Positions 1-8,511 of a DNA stretch of 56,124 nt are shown piece by piece. Source of the DNA: Vibrio sagamiensis NBRC 104589 (lineage in GTDB: Bacteria; Pseudomonadota; Gammaproteobacteria; Enterobacterales; Vibrionaceae); contig NZ_BJXJ01000027.1 of assembly GCF_007990935.1 (NCBI RefSeq), positions 1 through 56,124 on the forward strand. The letters run 5' to 3'. The stretch's first letter is position 1; every line of letters begins with the position of its first letter. The translations under genes and the position numbers were made by a program. Below the pieces are notes generated by a model that saw only the letters and a program-made list of their open reading frames with translations, ran no database searches and was not told the DNA's origin.

Positions 1-75
1 AAAAGAACTGCTTGCTTAATCACTGATTATTATTAGTTTCTTCTACTGCCTATCTGATGGCTTTTGACAAGAAAC

Positions 76-108
76 AAAAAAGCCCCGTCATGAATGCGGG
101 GCTTTTTT
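76..108. terminator. Intrinsic terminator (bidirectional shape)
   Basis: A 7-bp GC-rich stem (AGCCCCG at 81-87, CGGGGCT at 97-103) with a 9-nt loop is flanked by A6 on the left and T6 on the right, so it can work on both strands. It lies just past the 3' end of the minus-strand chemoreceptor gene. It may also end whatever gene enters from the left of the window. Confidence 0.85.
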
Positions 109-167
109 GTTACAGCAAACTCGTGATGACGTTAGCCTCGCTTGTGTTAACATCACTTTTCTCCAAA

Positions 168-1730
168 TCACTTCTCCTCAAATTGATTAGCAAGTTGATA
201 AAAGTCTTGCACTTGTTCTTTTAATTGTCTGCTATTTTGCTCGACGGAGTTCGTCGCTGCAAGATTTTGCTCAGCAGTGGAGGCAATAGAGTGGATATGT
301 TGATTCACGTCACTAGACAACTGAAGCTGTTTATCTGCAGAATCTGCTACGTCGACTATTAATCCACTCATGCTTTGCATCATTTCTTCTACCTCGGATA
401 AACGCCGAGTGCTTTCTTCTGCTACTTTTGCACACGTATCAGTTTGCTCTTTATTGGCAAGGATCTCTTTTTGCCAACTTTGAATTGTACTCAGCATTGC
501 TTCAATAGAAGAATGGATTTGTTCCGTTGCACTAGACGTTCTGCCAGAAAGCGCTCTTACTTCGTCAGCTACAACGGCAAAGCCACGTCCTTGTTCACCC
601 GCTCTAGCCGCTTCTATTGCCGCATTTAATGCCAATAAATTGGTTTGATCAGCAATACCAGCGATCTCTTCCATAAGATGGCTTACTTTTTGCGCTTGAT
701 CACTGAGTTGATACGTCGTTTCCGTTGCTTGCTCTGCTTGTTGGCTCAGCTGTGTTAAGTTGGTATGTGTTTGGTTGATTGTTTCTTTAGCTACTAAGCA
801 AGACTTCAATGTGTCATCAATCAATAGATGCGCGTCATGAGTGCTCGATGAAACCGAATTTGCCGAGATTTGCATCGACTCAGCCGCATCACGAACTTGT
901 TTGATATTTTTATTTTGTTGATTAAGTGCAATAGAAGCTTCAGTTGTGGTTTGACTCAGCTCCTCAGCACAATCTTGCAATGGCAAAGCAGAGTCTGTCA
1001 TGCGGCCTAAGACTGTACGAATTCGGGCAGAAAGTAACTTTATATGGTAATCAGCAATTGAAAATGGCTTATCCCCTGAATAAACCAAACGACTGATGCT
1101 ATCGTATTGGGATTCCAGTTTCTTAAACTGCAAGGGAGTGTCAATAAGTTCATGACGAAATAGAACGACAAGCGTTCCTATTGGGAGCAATGCTGCAAGC
1201 CATGCCAATGGACCGTCAATTGGCAAGCCAATGCTTAAAGGTGGTGCAATTAAGGCAATGAAAAGAGTAAGGTAACGTATCTTATCTTTACTCTTCCAAC
1301 GTTTGGCATAAGGTCTTTTTTCCGCTTTTAAGAGACTTCGGTAGGCTTTCTCTGCCGACTTTACCCATACTTGCTTTGGTTTGACCCGAACAGACTGGTA
1401 ACCCACTACCTGATGGGATTCATAAATTGGGGTAACATAGGCATCTACCCAGTAATAACCTCCAGATTTGGTTTTGTTTTTCACCATTCCACGCCATGCT
1501 TTACCTTGCTTTAAATGTGCCCACATATCAGCAAATGCAGCTTTCGGCATGTCATGGTGTCTCACAATATTATGATGCTGACCTAACAGTTCCTCTCTGG
1601 CATATTCTGCAATATCACAAAATGCATCGTTACAATAAGTAATAACGCCTTTAAGATCGGTTGTAGAAACCAATTTATCTGTTTCTTTAAGGTGTGTTTC
1701 TTTGTATGTATGAGAATCTAAAGCAGGCAT
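168..1730 (-). CDS. PAS-domain methyl-accepting chemotaxis protein (Aer-like)
   Basis: 520 aa. An N-terminal PAS domain (about residues 15-120; contains [12 protein letters not shown] and the [11 protein letters not shown] strand) resembles the redox-sensing PAS of Aer-type energy taxis receptors. It is followed by a basic linker, a hydrophobic hairpin at about 152-190 that should anchor the protein from the cytoplasmic side, and an MCP signalling domain (about 240-510). The highly conserved hairpin tip is present ([20 protein letters not shown]). No periplasmic sensor is visible, so the input is probably cytoplasmic, as in Aer. Whether the PAS binds FAD cannot be decided here. It is a single gene with its own terminator. 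Family assignment is firm; the ligand is not known. Confidence 0.93.
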   Translation of the reverse strand: MPALDSHTYKETHLKETDKLVSTTDLKGVITYCNDAFCDIAEYAREELLGQHHNIVRHHDMPKAAFADMWAHLKQGKAWRGMVKNKTKSGGYYWVDAYVTPIYESHQVVGYQSVRVKPKQVWVKSAEKAYRSLLKAEKRPYAKRWKSKDKIRYLTLFIALIAPPLSIGLPIDGPLAWLAALLPIGTLVVLFRHELIDTPLQFKKLESQYDSISRLVYSGDKPFSIADYHIKLLSARIRTVLGRMTDSALPLQDCAEELSQTTTEASIALNQQNKNIKQVRDAAESMQISANSVSSSTHDAHLLIDDTLKSCLVAKETINQTHTNLTQLSQQAEQATETTYQLSDQAQKVSHLMEEIAGIADQTNLLALNAAIEAARAGEQGRGFAVVADEVRALSGRTSSATEQIHSSIEAMLSTIQSWQKEILANKEQTDTCAKVAEESTRRLSEVEEMMQSMSGLIVDVADSADKQLQLSSDVNQHIHSIASTAEQNLAATNSVEQNSRQLKEQVQDFYQLANQFEEK

Positions 1731-2071
1731 AGGATGAGACTTCTTGTTTTATGGATATATCGTTTGAAAACAGCACCAAGTTCGCTTCTTAGTTACTGGG
1801 AATACTCACTTCACAGCATATTCATTTTTTATGTATGCTACACAAAGTGCATGTTGGAATCTGCGAGCATTAAGCTTTTTGTTTTTGCAATCTATGCTAA
1901 AGCGCTAAAATTATTTTTTACACAACAAGATGTTAAAGAAAAATCGTTGTGAAAGCGACTGGCAAAACACAAAATATTTACCTAGATAACATTGAATCAA
2001 CAGTTGCTTTCGAAGATGTGAAGTTTTTCGCAAAAAAGAAATGCATTTCATGGAGGGCGGCTAAGAACTAA
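1731..2071. other. Intergenic region, no supported gene
   Basis: AT-rich spacer between the chemoreceptor start and the aroG terminator. A 72-codon plus-strand open frame (1734-1952) has no ribosome-binding site and an amino acid composition unlike a real protein. It probably holds the promoter of the minus-strand chemoreceptor, but no convincing -35/-10 pair was picked out. Confidence 0.5.
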
Positions 2072-2102
2072 CAAAAAAGCCAGCATGTTGAGCTGGCTTT
2101 AA
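2072..2102 (-). terminator. Intrinsic terminator of aroG
   Basis: AAAGCCAGC and GCTGGCTTT arms (about 2076-2084 and 2092-2100) enclose a 7-nt loop. On the minus strand the stem is followed by a T run. It sits about 45 bp past the aroG stop codon. Confidence 0.8.
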
Positions 2103-2143
2103 TCTTCAATCATTCGGATATTTATCCAAATTGAAAATGAGAT

Positions 2144-3196
2144 CTATTTCTCACGACGAGCTTTTACAGCGTCTGAAAGCTGACGAAGAACGGTTTCGGT
2201 ATCTTCCCAGCCAATACATGCATCAGTGATCGATTGACCATAATTGGCCGCCTTACCACTCACTAAGTCTTGACGACCTTCAACAAGGTGAGACTCGATC
2301 ATCACACCAAAGATTGCATCTTCGCCACCAGCAACTTGTTCAGAAACATCATCTGAAACCAGCATTTGACGCTTAAACTGTTTAGAGCTGTTTGCATGAC
2401 TGAAATCAATCATCACTTTTTTCGGTAAGCCAGCTGATTCTAGTTCATCTTTAATTTGAGCAACATGTGCTGCGCTATAGTTTGGCTCTTTACCGCCACG
2501 TAAGATAATGTGGCAATCAGGGTTGCCAGCAGTCTCTACAATGGCAGAATGACCATATTTAGTCACTGATAAGAAGTGGTGTGACGCGCTTGCTGAACGA
2601 ATCGCATCACTCGCAATTTTAATATTACCGTCGGTGCCATTTTTGAAGCCAACTGGGCAAGATAAGCCTGATGCAAGCTCTCGATGAACTTGAGATTCGG
2701 TTGTACGAGCACCAATCGCCCCCCAACTGATTAAATCTGCAACATACTGAGGTGTGATCATATCCAAGAATTCACTGGCAGTAGGCAAGCCCATATCCGT
2801 AAGATCAAGCAGAAGTTTACGACCCATTCTTAAGCCATCATTGAGTTTGAACGTATCATCCATATAAGGGTCGTTGATCAATCCTTTCCAGCCTACCGTT
2901 GTTCTTGGCTTTTCAAAATAAACACGCATTACTACTTCAAGTTGCTCTCCAAGTTCGTCTCGTAAAATTTTAAGTTTTTTACCGTAAACTACTGCCGCTT
3001 CAGGATCATGGATCGAGCATGGGCCAACGATCACTAATAGTCGGTCATCTTTACCTTCTAATATATTATGAATCGCATTTCTACATTCAAAAGTGGTTGA
3101 AGAAGCCGTCTCTGTAGCTGGAAATTTCTCTGTTACTGCGATCGGCGGCAACAATTCTTTTACTTGATTAATTCTTACATCATCAGTCTGAAACAT
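2144..3196 (-). CDS. aroG: 3-deoxy-7-phosphoheptulonate synthase, Phe-sensitive type
   Basis: 350 aa, the same length as E. coli AroG and alignable end to end without gaps as recalled. It catalyses the first step of the shikimate pathway: phosphoenolpyruvate plus erythrose 4-phosphate to DAHP. Visible family motifs include VGPCSIHDP, MRVYFEKPRTTVGWKGL, GARTTESQVHRELASGL, GFKNGTDG and the metal-binding DFSHANSSKQ. The segment EFLDMITPQY matches the Phe-regulated isozyme rather than the Tyr-regulated AroF, which has a different sequence there. An AGGAAG ribosome-binding site lies 8 nt before the ATG. A TyrR-box-like site about 200 bp upstream suggests TyrR control. Monocistronic, with its own terminator. 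Confidence 0.96.
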   Translation of the reverse strand: MFQTDDVRINQVKELLPPIAVTEKFPATETASSTTFECRNAIHNILEGKDDRLLVIVGPCSIHDPEAAVVYGKKLKILRDELGEQLEVVMRVYFEKPRTTVGWKGLINDPYMDDTFKLNDGLRMGRKLLLDLTDMGLPTASEFLDMITPQYVADLISWGAIGARTTESQVHRELASGLSCPVGFKNGTDGNIKIASDAIRSASASHHFLSVTKYGHSAIVETAGNPDCHIILRGGKEPNYSAAHVAQIKDELESAGLPKKVMIDFSHANSSKQFKRQMLVSDDVSEQVAGGEDAIFGVMIESHLVEGRQDLVSGKAANYGQSITDACIGWEDTETVLRQLSDAVKARREK

Positions 3197-3394
3197 TACT
3201 TCTACTTCCTAGTTACTGTCTTGGCTCATTATTTATCTTATTTAGCCAAATACGAAATGGCTTCACTGGCTGTTCTATCAACCTTAAGCTCATTTATTTT
3301 CTTGGTATAAGTAACTTATCGATTTAGAAGTAGAGTTTCAATCATTTTTTTCAAAAAAATGCAAACAATCCCAACCATTAAAAACTAAACATCA

Positions 3395-3412
3395 TGTAAA
3401 TAAAAGCTTACA
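3395..3412. promoter_or_regulatory. Candidate TyrR box upstream of aroG
   Basis: TGTAAATAAAAGCTTACA matches the known TyrR consensus TGTAAA-N6-TTTACA at 11 of 12 defined positions. It is centred about 207 bp before the aroG start codon. In E. coli aroG is repressed by TyrR, which makes this placement plausible. The distance is large, so the aroG promoter would need a long leader or the site would act at a distance. Confidence 0.5.
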
Positions 3413-3703
3413 CGAGCTATGAATTATAAGTTGACAATCACGATTGGATATTATTCATACTGAAATGACTGAGCTTTTAACGATGCTATGTCAACAAAGA
3501 CATTAAAAAATACAATAAAGTGCTACTTATTAACGCCGGGTTCACATAAGTCATTTAAAGCTAACTTAAGTTTATCTTTGAATGAAAATTTTTTGACTAT
3601 ACTTTGAATGTTTGTGATGAGGCTCGCGCCGCTTTTTCTAACACTGTCTAAGCTGTTGAAGCCTGTGTCCAAATCGAAATAATACTAAACAGGTATCTTA
3701 ATA

Positions 3704-3738
3704 CTACTTAGTACTTTCTTGTCAATGAAACTAAGTAG
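3704..3738 (+). promoter_or_regulatory. Inverted repeat in the 5' leader of the OmpA-family gene
   Basis: CTACTTAGT (3704-3712) and ACTAAGTAG (3730-3738) are perfect 9-bp complements around a 17-nt loop. The repeat ends about 20 nt before the AAGGA ribosome-binding site (3759-3763) of the 3770 gene. It could be an operator or an mRNA hairpin; outer-membrane protein leaders are common targets of small RNAs. No T run follows, so it is not a terminator. Confidence 0.4.
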
Positions 3739-3769
3739 AAGTGACATGTAATCAATACAAGGAAACACT

Positions 3770-4747
3770 ATGAAAAAAGTAGCAATTGCAGTAGCAGCAG
3801 TGGTGGCTGGTGGTCTGATAAACACTGCTCAAGCTGAGATGTATCTTGGGGGTAAATTGGGCATGACTAGTCTGGATAATGCTTGCTATCTAAACAGTCC
3901 TTGCGATGATGATGGGTTTGGTCTTGGTTTGCATATCGGTTACGACTTTACTGATATGATTGCACTAGAATATGGAGTAGATTACCTCGGTAATTATGAA
4001 GCAAACTTTAAAAATGGCAATACCGTTGATGCTATTGATGGACATCTATGGGCGCTCACACTTGCTCCAAAGCTTAACTGGCATGTAAATGACACTTGGA
4101 ACTTGTTTGCTAAACTTGGTGGTGCATACATGATCTCTGGTAGCGAAAAAGACATTGTTCCTACTGGATCTCTAGGTGCAGAATACACGATTGACAGTAA
4201 CTGGAGTGTGCGTGCTGAATATCAACGTTATCAAGGCTTTTCTGATAATGTGATTGACGATATGGACGCCAATTTCTTTGGCCTTGGTGTTAACTACCGC
4301 TTTGCTCCGGCTCCTGTTATTGCTGCGATAGTGACAGAAGAAGTTATTGAGGTAGAACCTGTTTTACTTACTCGTACACACAAAGAAGAGTACGGTACAG
4401 GCACATTTGAGTTTGACAGTGCTAAACTAACAAACACTGTAACTGAGCGCCTAAACAATTTTGCAAGCTTCTTAGAGGAGTTCCCACAAGCTCAAGTTAA
4501 TGTAACCGGCTATACCGATAACACGGGCCCAGCAGCTTACAACCTTAAGCTTTCTGAACGTCGCGCTCAAGCTGTTGCTGATTACTTAATTTCAGCAGGT
4601 ATTAATGCAGAGCGCTTTACTGTAACAGGTAAAGGTATGGAGGATCCGGTAGCAAGCAATAGTACTGCAGAAGGTCGTGAGAAAAACCGCCGCGTTGAGG
4701 TTGTGGTTCCTGAATTCCAATACGAAGAACTCGTTCAACCAGAATAA
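3770..4747 (+). CDS. OmpA-family outer membrane protein
   Basis: 325 aa. The signal peptide ends in TAQA (cleavage near residue 22). Residues 23 to about 185 form an eight-strand beta-barrel domain with alternating hydrophobic strands ending in an aromatic residue (GLGVNYRF). A short linker leads to a C-terminal OmpA-like peptidoglycan-binding domain (about 205-315) with FEFDSAKL, GYTDNTGPAAYN, LSERRAQAVADYL and GREKNRRVEVVV. Two cysteines in the first extracellular loop region (NACYLNSPC) could form a disulfide. The protein should tie the outer membrane to peptidoglycan. The AAGGA ribosome-binding site is 6 nt before ATG. It resembles Vibrio OmpA-like porins more than E. coli OmpA. Confidence 0.93.
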   Translation: MKKVAIAVAAVVAGGLINTAQAEMYLGGKLGMTSLDNACYLNSPCDDDGFGLGLHIGYDFTDMIALEYGVDYLGNYEANFKNGNTVDAIDGHLWALTLAPKLNWHVNDTWNLFAKLGGAYMISGSEKDIVPTGSLGAEYTIDSNWSVRAEYQRYQGFSDNVIDDMDANFFGLGVNYRFAPAPVIAAIVTEEVIEVEPVLLTRTHKEEYGTGTFEFDSAKLTNTVTERLNNFASFLEEFPQAQVNVTGYTDNTGPAAYNLKLSERRAQAVADYLISAGINAERFTVTGKGMEDPVASNSTAEGREKNRRVEVVVPEFQYEELVQPE

Positions 4748-4800
4748 TATAAGTGGTTCAATGGGTTTTCTAGCCCATTTTAATCATTTGTTCATAGCTA

Positions 4801-4828
4801 AAGAGGGGCTTATTGCCCCTCTTTTTTT
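4801..4828 (+). terminator. Intrinsic terminator of the OmpA-family gene
   Basis: AAGAGGGGC (4801-4809) pairs with GCCCCTCTT (4815-4823) around a 5-nt loop and is followed by a T run. It also separates this gene from the convergent cta cluster. Confidence 0.85.
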
Positions 4829-4919
4829 CGTCTACTCGTATCGCCAACCCTATCCTTTATTGCCAAGTAACCTTCAGGATTCATATACAGCAAGACGATT
4901 TTAGCTCTCAGCAAGGGAT

Positions 4920-5828
4920 TTAAACTATAACTTGAGTAATATAATGGTCCGCTAACAAGGCGATAAATAGCCCCAACAAATGACCTATCGAAAACTTAAA
5001 GGTATCCATTGCAGTATTAGGTTCAGGAGAAAACTTGAGTTTCCATGCGTAGTAAATAAAACCACCGTTAAGGATAAGAGCTGAAAACAAATAAATCATT
5101 CCAACCATACCAACCAATACGGGTAAAATACAAACCAAAGTTAAAAGGACCGTGTACAAAAGTATGGATGTTTTTGTATATTCCACACCATGAGTAACAG
5201 GCAACATTGGAATATTCACTTTTCGATAATCCTCGACTCTATGAATCGCTAAAGCCCAAAAGTGAGGCGGGGTCCAAATAAATATGATCATAACCAATAG
5301 CCAGGCATGGGCATGAAGTTCCCCCGTTACAGCCGTCCAACCCAATAATGGTGGCATGGCACCGGCAATACCGGCTATCACAATATTTTGTGGTGTAGCC
5401 CGTTTTAAGTAGAGTGTATAGACCACAGCATAACCCAGTAAGCTTAGTAATGTCATCCAAGCTGTCAATGGGTTAACCCATTGATAAAGTAATACAAAAC
5501 CAAAACAACCCAGAAAGGAAGCAAAAGTGGTCACTGAGAAAGGGTTCACATCTCCAGAAGGCAACGGCCGCTGATGGGTTCTGTCCATCTGTCTGTCAAT
5601 TCGTCGGTCAATTAAGTGATTAAACGCAGCGGCTGCCCCTGCCATGCATCCGATGCCCATTAAACCCAATATCGCCTCTAACCATGGAAAATTGACGACA
5701 GGTGCAAGACTCATTCCAACAACAGCGGTGATCAGCATAAGTAGCACAACCTTAGGTTTGGTCAGTTGCAAGTAGGCTGACCAAGCTTTTTTACTGCTCT
5801 CTAACATTAAAATCGATTCATTATTCAT
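4920..5828 (-). CDS. ctaB: Protoheme IX farnesyltransferase (heme O synthase)
   Basis: 302 aa from the ATG at 5828. An in-frame ATG 24 nt further upstream exists, but an AGGAG site sits exactly 6 nt before 5828, so that start is preferred. It adds a farnesyl group to protoheme to make heme O, the precursor of heme A. UbiA-fold polytopic membrane protein with the prenyl-diphosphate-binding motif [15 protein letters not shown] and second motif region [18 protein letters not shown]. The start overlaps the ctaA stop by 8 bp, so the two steps of heme A synthesis are translationally coupled. Last gene of the oxidase cluster. Also called CyoE or COX10. Confidence 0.95.
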   Translation of the reverse strand: MNNESILMLESSKKAWSAYLQLTKPKVVLLMLITAVVGMSLAPVVNFPWLEAILGLMGIGCMAGAAAAFNHLIDRRIDRQMDRTHQRPLPSGDVNPFSVTTFASFLGCFGFVLLYQWVNPLTAWMTLLSLLGYAVVYTLYLKRATPQNIVIAGIAGAMPPLLGWTAVTGELHAHAWLLVMIIFIWTPPHFWALAIHRVEDYRKVNIPMLPVTHGVEYTKTSILLYTVLLTLVCILPVLVGMVGMIYLFSALILNGGFIYYAWKLKFSPEPNTAMDTFKFSIGHLLGLFIALLADHYITQVIV

Positions 5829-6846
5829 AGCGAACTCCTTTCGCTTGAGCATACTGATAAGTATGACTTTGCCATATATAAAACTGACTCACACAAATCA
5901 AGGCCAGCATTAGAGCCGCCCCCAAGTTATGTGCAACGGCGACATAAATAGGTAACTGAAATAAGACATTGCTGATACCCAAAGCAATCTGGCACAAAAG
6001 TACAAAGCCAAGCCAAAAGGCTATTTTTTTGGCCGAAGAGAATTGTTGTTGGTATAACACCACAATGTAACTTAGGACAACGGCGGCTGTAACCATAGCT
6101 CCAATACGATGGCTAACATGAATAGTCATGCGTTCCGGATAATCCAACACACCAAATTCGTAACTATCAAATCCTGTTTGCCAAAAAGAAAACGCTTCTT
6201 TCCATGATAAATGCGCCTGCCAATTACCTTCACAAATTGGTAATGAAGTACACATAAGCGCGGCATAATTTGAGGAGGTCCAGCCTCCAAGTAAAATTTG
6301 CATGGTAACAATACCAAGAGTAAACACTGACAGTAACTTGACCCCTTTTGAGACTAAAGCAACTGGCTCTGGAGGAAGAGAATGAGACTTCAATTGACAA
6401 TAAAAAACAGCTTGGAGTGCCAGTAGAGTAAAACCACCGAATAAATGCAGCATAACAATACTTGGCATCAGTTTTAATGTCACCGTCCACATTCCTAAAG
6501 CGGCCTGACCTAAGACCAAAAGACAAAGTAAAATTGGGATAGTTGCATCAACATCTTGCTTGTTTGTTGCCAATATAGCCATAACTAGGATAACAATCCC
6601 TAGTGAACCAGCAAAATAACGATGGATCATTTCTAACCAAGCTTTACCTTGCTCGACTGCCCTTTCAGGAAATAAAGCATTAGCTGTAGAGACCTCCTCT
6701 TGTGTTTGAGGGACAAGTAACTGCCCATAACACCCTGGCCAATCAGGGCATCCCAAGCCAGCATCAGCTAAACGAGTGTAAGCCCCCAGCATGATAACGA
6801 CGAGCGTAAGGCAAAGACTGAATTTCACTAAATGCTCTAATCTCAT
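5821..6846 (-). CDS. ctaA: Heme A synthase (COX15/CtaA family)
   Basis: 341 aa with about eight membrane segments. It oxidises the C8 methyl of heme O to a formyl group to give heme A for cytochrome aa3. Family signs include the N-terminal [19 protein letters not shown] motif and paired membrane histidines in [23 protein letters not shown] and AHNLGAA. An AAGGAG site lies 5 nt before ATG. It lies 9 bp from the preceding gene and overlaps ctaB, consistent with one transcript from the upstream oxidase genes. Confidence 0.95.
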   Translation of the reverse strand: MRLEHLVKFSLCLTLVVIMLGAYTRLADAGLGCPDWPGCYGQLLVPQTQEEVSTANALFPERAVEQGKAWLEMIHRYFAGSLGIVILVMAILATNKQDVDATIPILLCLLVLGQAALGMWTVTLKLMPSIVMLHLFGGFTLLALQAVFYCQLKSHSLPPEPVALVSKGVKLLSVFTLGIVTMQILLGGWTSSNYAALMCTSLPICEGNWQAHLSWKEAFSFWQTGFDSYEFGVLDYPERMTIHVSHRIGAMVTAAVVLSYIVVLYQQQFSSAKKIAFWLGFVLLCQIALGISNVLFQLPIYVAVAHNLGAALMLALICVSQFYIWQSHTYQYAQAKGVRYE

Positions 6847-6855
6847 GACTTCTCC

Positions 6856-7392
6856 TTAGCCAACTCGTGACAGCTTAAGTAACTTACGTAAATCAGACAG
6901 CATATCTTTATTTAGTTGCACCAAGTCATCTTGACCTAAAGTGGTATAAGCCATTACCAACTGCCCTAAAGGATCAACAATAACAATTTGCCCTGCGTGC
7001 ACCTGTTGAGACAAACGTTCATTCATTTCCATTAAGGCTATTGAATCATTGGGTTTTTGAGTGTTTTGAGGTGCCCAAATAATAGGGATAACGCGTTCCT
7101 GATATTTTCCTAAAGCAATATGGCTCTGCTTAATTAAATGAAGCTGCTGTTGGCAGCGACTGCCGCACTGAGAAGGAAGAACATAGGCGAGTTGCCAACC
7201 TTTTTTAATATAAGGAGAGGCTTGTCCTAATTGGGTTAAAGTGGTGTATGGCTCGACTAACTTGCCTCGGTTTGTTGCTCCGGGTTGATACCAGCCTTGA
7301 CTCAGTACCAATTTAGCAATGATGGCAGGCAGAGCAAATAAGCCGATCAATGCGATTAAAGAAAATCGCCCTTTTGCTACTTTAGATATCAT
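6856..7392 (-). CDS. Membrane-anchored thioredoxin-fold-like protein with CxxxC, oxidase-assembly candidate
   Basis: 178 aa. One N-terminal membrane helix (about 10-31) is followed by a periplasmic domain. A CGSRC motif (PSQCGSRCQQQL, near residue 76) has the CxxxC spacing of Sco copper chaperones (known motif CPDVC). The later Sco histidine copper ligand is not obvious; only a VHAGQ and other isolated His are seen. A late segment, IVIVDPLGQLVMAY, resembles the end strands of the Sco/thioredoxin fold. Its ATG overlaps the SURF1 stop as ATGA. A protein in this position is, as I recall, also found in Pseudomonas aa3 clusters. A role in CuA metallation or disulfide handling is inference. Confidence 0.6.
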   Translation of the reverse strand: MISKVAKGRFSLIALIGLFALPAIIAKLVLSQGWYQPGATNRGKLVEPYTTLTQLGQASPYIKKGWQLAYVLPSQCGSRCQQQLHLIKQSHIALGKYQERVIPIIWAPQNTQKPNDSIALMEMNERLSQQVHAGQIVIVDPLGQLVMAYTTLGQDDLVQLNKDMLSDLRKLLKLSRVG

Positions 7393-8180
7393 GCCTCACC
7401 TCCCTGTGAGCGTACACTACGTATCCAGCGAAATAACACCATTAGAGTTATCAATAAAAATACCCCTGCCATTACAAACCATTGAAAAGAATAACCAAAA
7501 TGTTTTTCACTGGTCATAGGAAGCGGATTCCATGGAAAAGAGTAAGGCCAAGATTTGAGATTATCTGGCTGAATAACAAACGGAACTAAGTCAATATTGA
7601 AGCTCTCAGCCAGTTGCTCAATATTCAAGTTTTGTATGCGGACAGGGTTACCCTTTTCTGCCATCAGATCTGAGCTTAGAGGGTTGTTTGACTTTTGATA
7701 GGTACGACCTGTGATTAATTGCCCTTCTTCGAGTTCAATCACTTTCGGCAATGCTGTTCTTGATACGAGCCCTTCAACGAAGCCAAGTTCCAACAAAACC
7801 AATGGAGTATTAACAAATGCCTGATTAAAAGGCAGATTTACAGCATTAATTGCCACAATTTGGTAAGCAAGGTAACCCACTTTTCCAGCATAAGTTTGAT
7901 TATCCAGCAAAATAATAGGGAACTCTTGTGGCAAGACTTGTGCTTGCACTTTAAACCCTTGAAAACGATTTTTACTTTCACTGTAACTTAGCAAAATCGC
8001 GATATCTTGATGTGGCGCTTTGCGCTTTTGTTCCATCGCCTTCTCTAAAGCCCATTTTTCATTGCCTCGATCTAGCTGCCAGATGCCGAGTTTGACCAAT
8101 GCTAAAAACACAGCCACAGTTAAGCAAACTGCTGCCCAAAAGCTAGCAGACAAACCTAACAATGAACTAGGAGATTTCAT
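7389..8180 (-). CDS. SURF1-family cytochrome oxidase assembly protein
   Basis: 263 aa from the ATG at 8180. The open frame runs on to 8276, but that extension is antisense to the opposite-strand gene and does not look like SURF1, whose homologues are about 240-265 aa. SURF1 helps heme a insertion into subunit I. Typical layout: N-terminal membrane helix (about 10-30) with KLGIWQLDRGNEK just after it, the periplasmic domain, and a second helix near the C-terminus ending in YSFQWFVMAGVFLLI. The chosen ATG shares bases with the ATG of the divergent gene at 8179 (sequence CATG). No strong ribosome-binding site is visible, so the start is less sure than the family. Confidence 0.85.
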   Translation of the reverse strand: MKSPSSLLGLSASFWAAVCLTVAVFLALVKLGIWQLDRGNEKWALEKAMEQKRKAPHQDIAILLSYSESKNRFQGFKVQAQVLPQEFPIILLDNQTYAGKVGYLAYQIVAINAVNLPFNQAFVNTPLVLLELGFVEGLVSRTALPKVIELEEGQLITGRTYQKSNNPLSSDLMAEKGNPVRIQNLNIEQLAESFNIDLVPFVIQPDNLKSWPYSFPWNPLPMTSEKHFGYSFQWFVMAGVFLLITLMVLFRWIRSVRSQGGEA

Positions 8181-8412
8181 GTCCATCACTTTTTTATTTA
8201 AAACAACGTTGGTTTTATTGCTGCTTTTCATCATATTCAACCTTGCCAAAGCGTTGATCGAAATGGTTAAAGACAATCCAGAAAACAGTGAGAACAGGAA
8301 ACCAATGAGTCATTACCTTGGACGTCGAGTCATGTTTTCTGCTCTCGTGATACTGCTTCTACTTTTTGCTCTAAGTGCAGGCTGGATCTCACCGAATCCC
8401 AATCCGTACTAG
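8179..8412 (+). CDS. Twin-transmembrane protein (DUF2909-like), opposite strand inside the oxidase cluster
   Basis: 77 aa from the ATG at 8179, chosen because AGGAG (8169-8173) lies 5 nt before it. Two membrane helices (about residues 4-25 and 47-70) flank a short charged loop, VKDNPENSENRKPMSHYLGRR. Small DUF2909-type proteins are known next to aa3 oxidase subunit III and SURF1 genes in other gammaproteobacteria, and in Pseudomonas, as I recall, also on the reverse strand. The function is unknown; membrane assembly help is a guess. It is the only plus-strand gene within the cluster and is antisense to any ctaE-to-SURF1 read-through mRNA. Confidence 0.7.
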   Translation: MSITFLFKTTLVLLLLFIIFNLAKALIEMVKDNPENSENRKPMSHYLGRRVMFSALVILLLLFALSAGWISPNPNPY

Positions 8413-8511
8413 TCATTCCATTTATCTCAGCTCAGCAATGCGTATTTTAGTGGTTCTTACTTTAGAGGTGTAGCCGTTGCTTTGTCTCAAGTTTGCTTCG
8501 ATTACATAGAC

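Larger units (their letters stand above)
3197..3769. other. Divergent aroG / OmpA-family regulatory region
   Basis: 573 bp between two divergently transcribed genes. It holds the TyrR-box-like site (3395-3412) and an inverted repeat in the probable leader of the porin gene (3704-3738). AT-rich, with several A and T tracts, and no open frame worth calling. Confidence 0.55.

Noticed and set aside
1734..1952. 72-codon plus-strand open frame after the chemoreceptor gene
   Set aside because: No ribosome-binding site, odd composition, no domain features; treated as chance.
8020..8178. N-terminal extension of the twin-TM gene
   Set aside because: It is antisense to SURF1, and AGGAG lies right before the ATG at 8179; the extension has no membrane or signal features.
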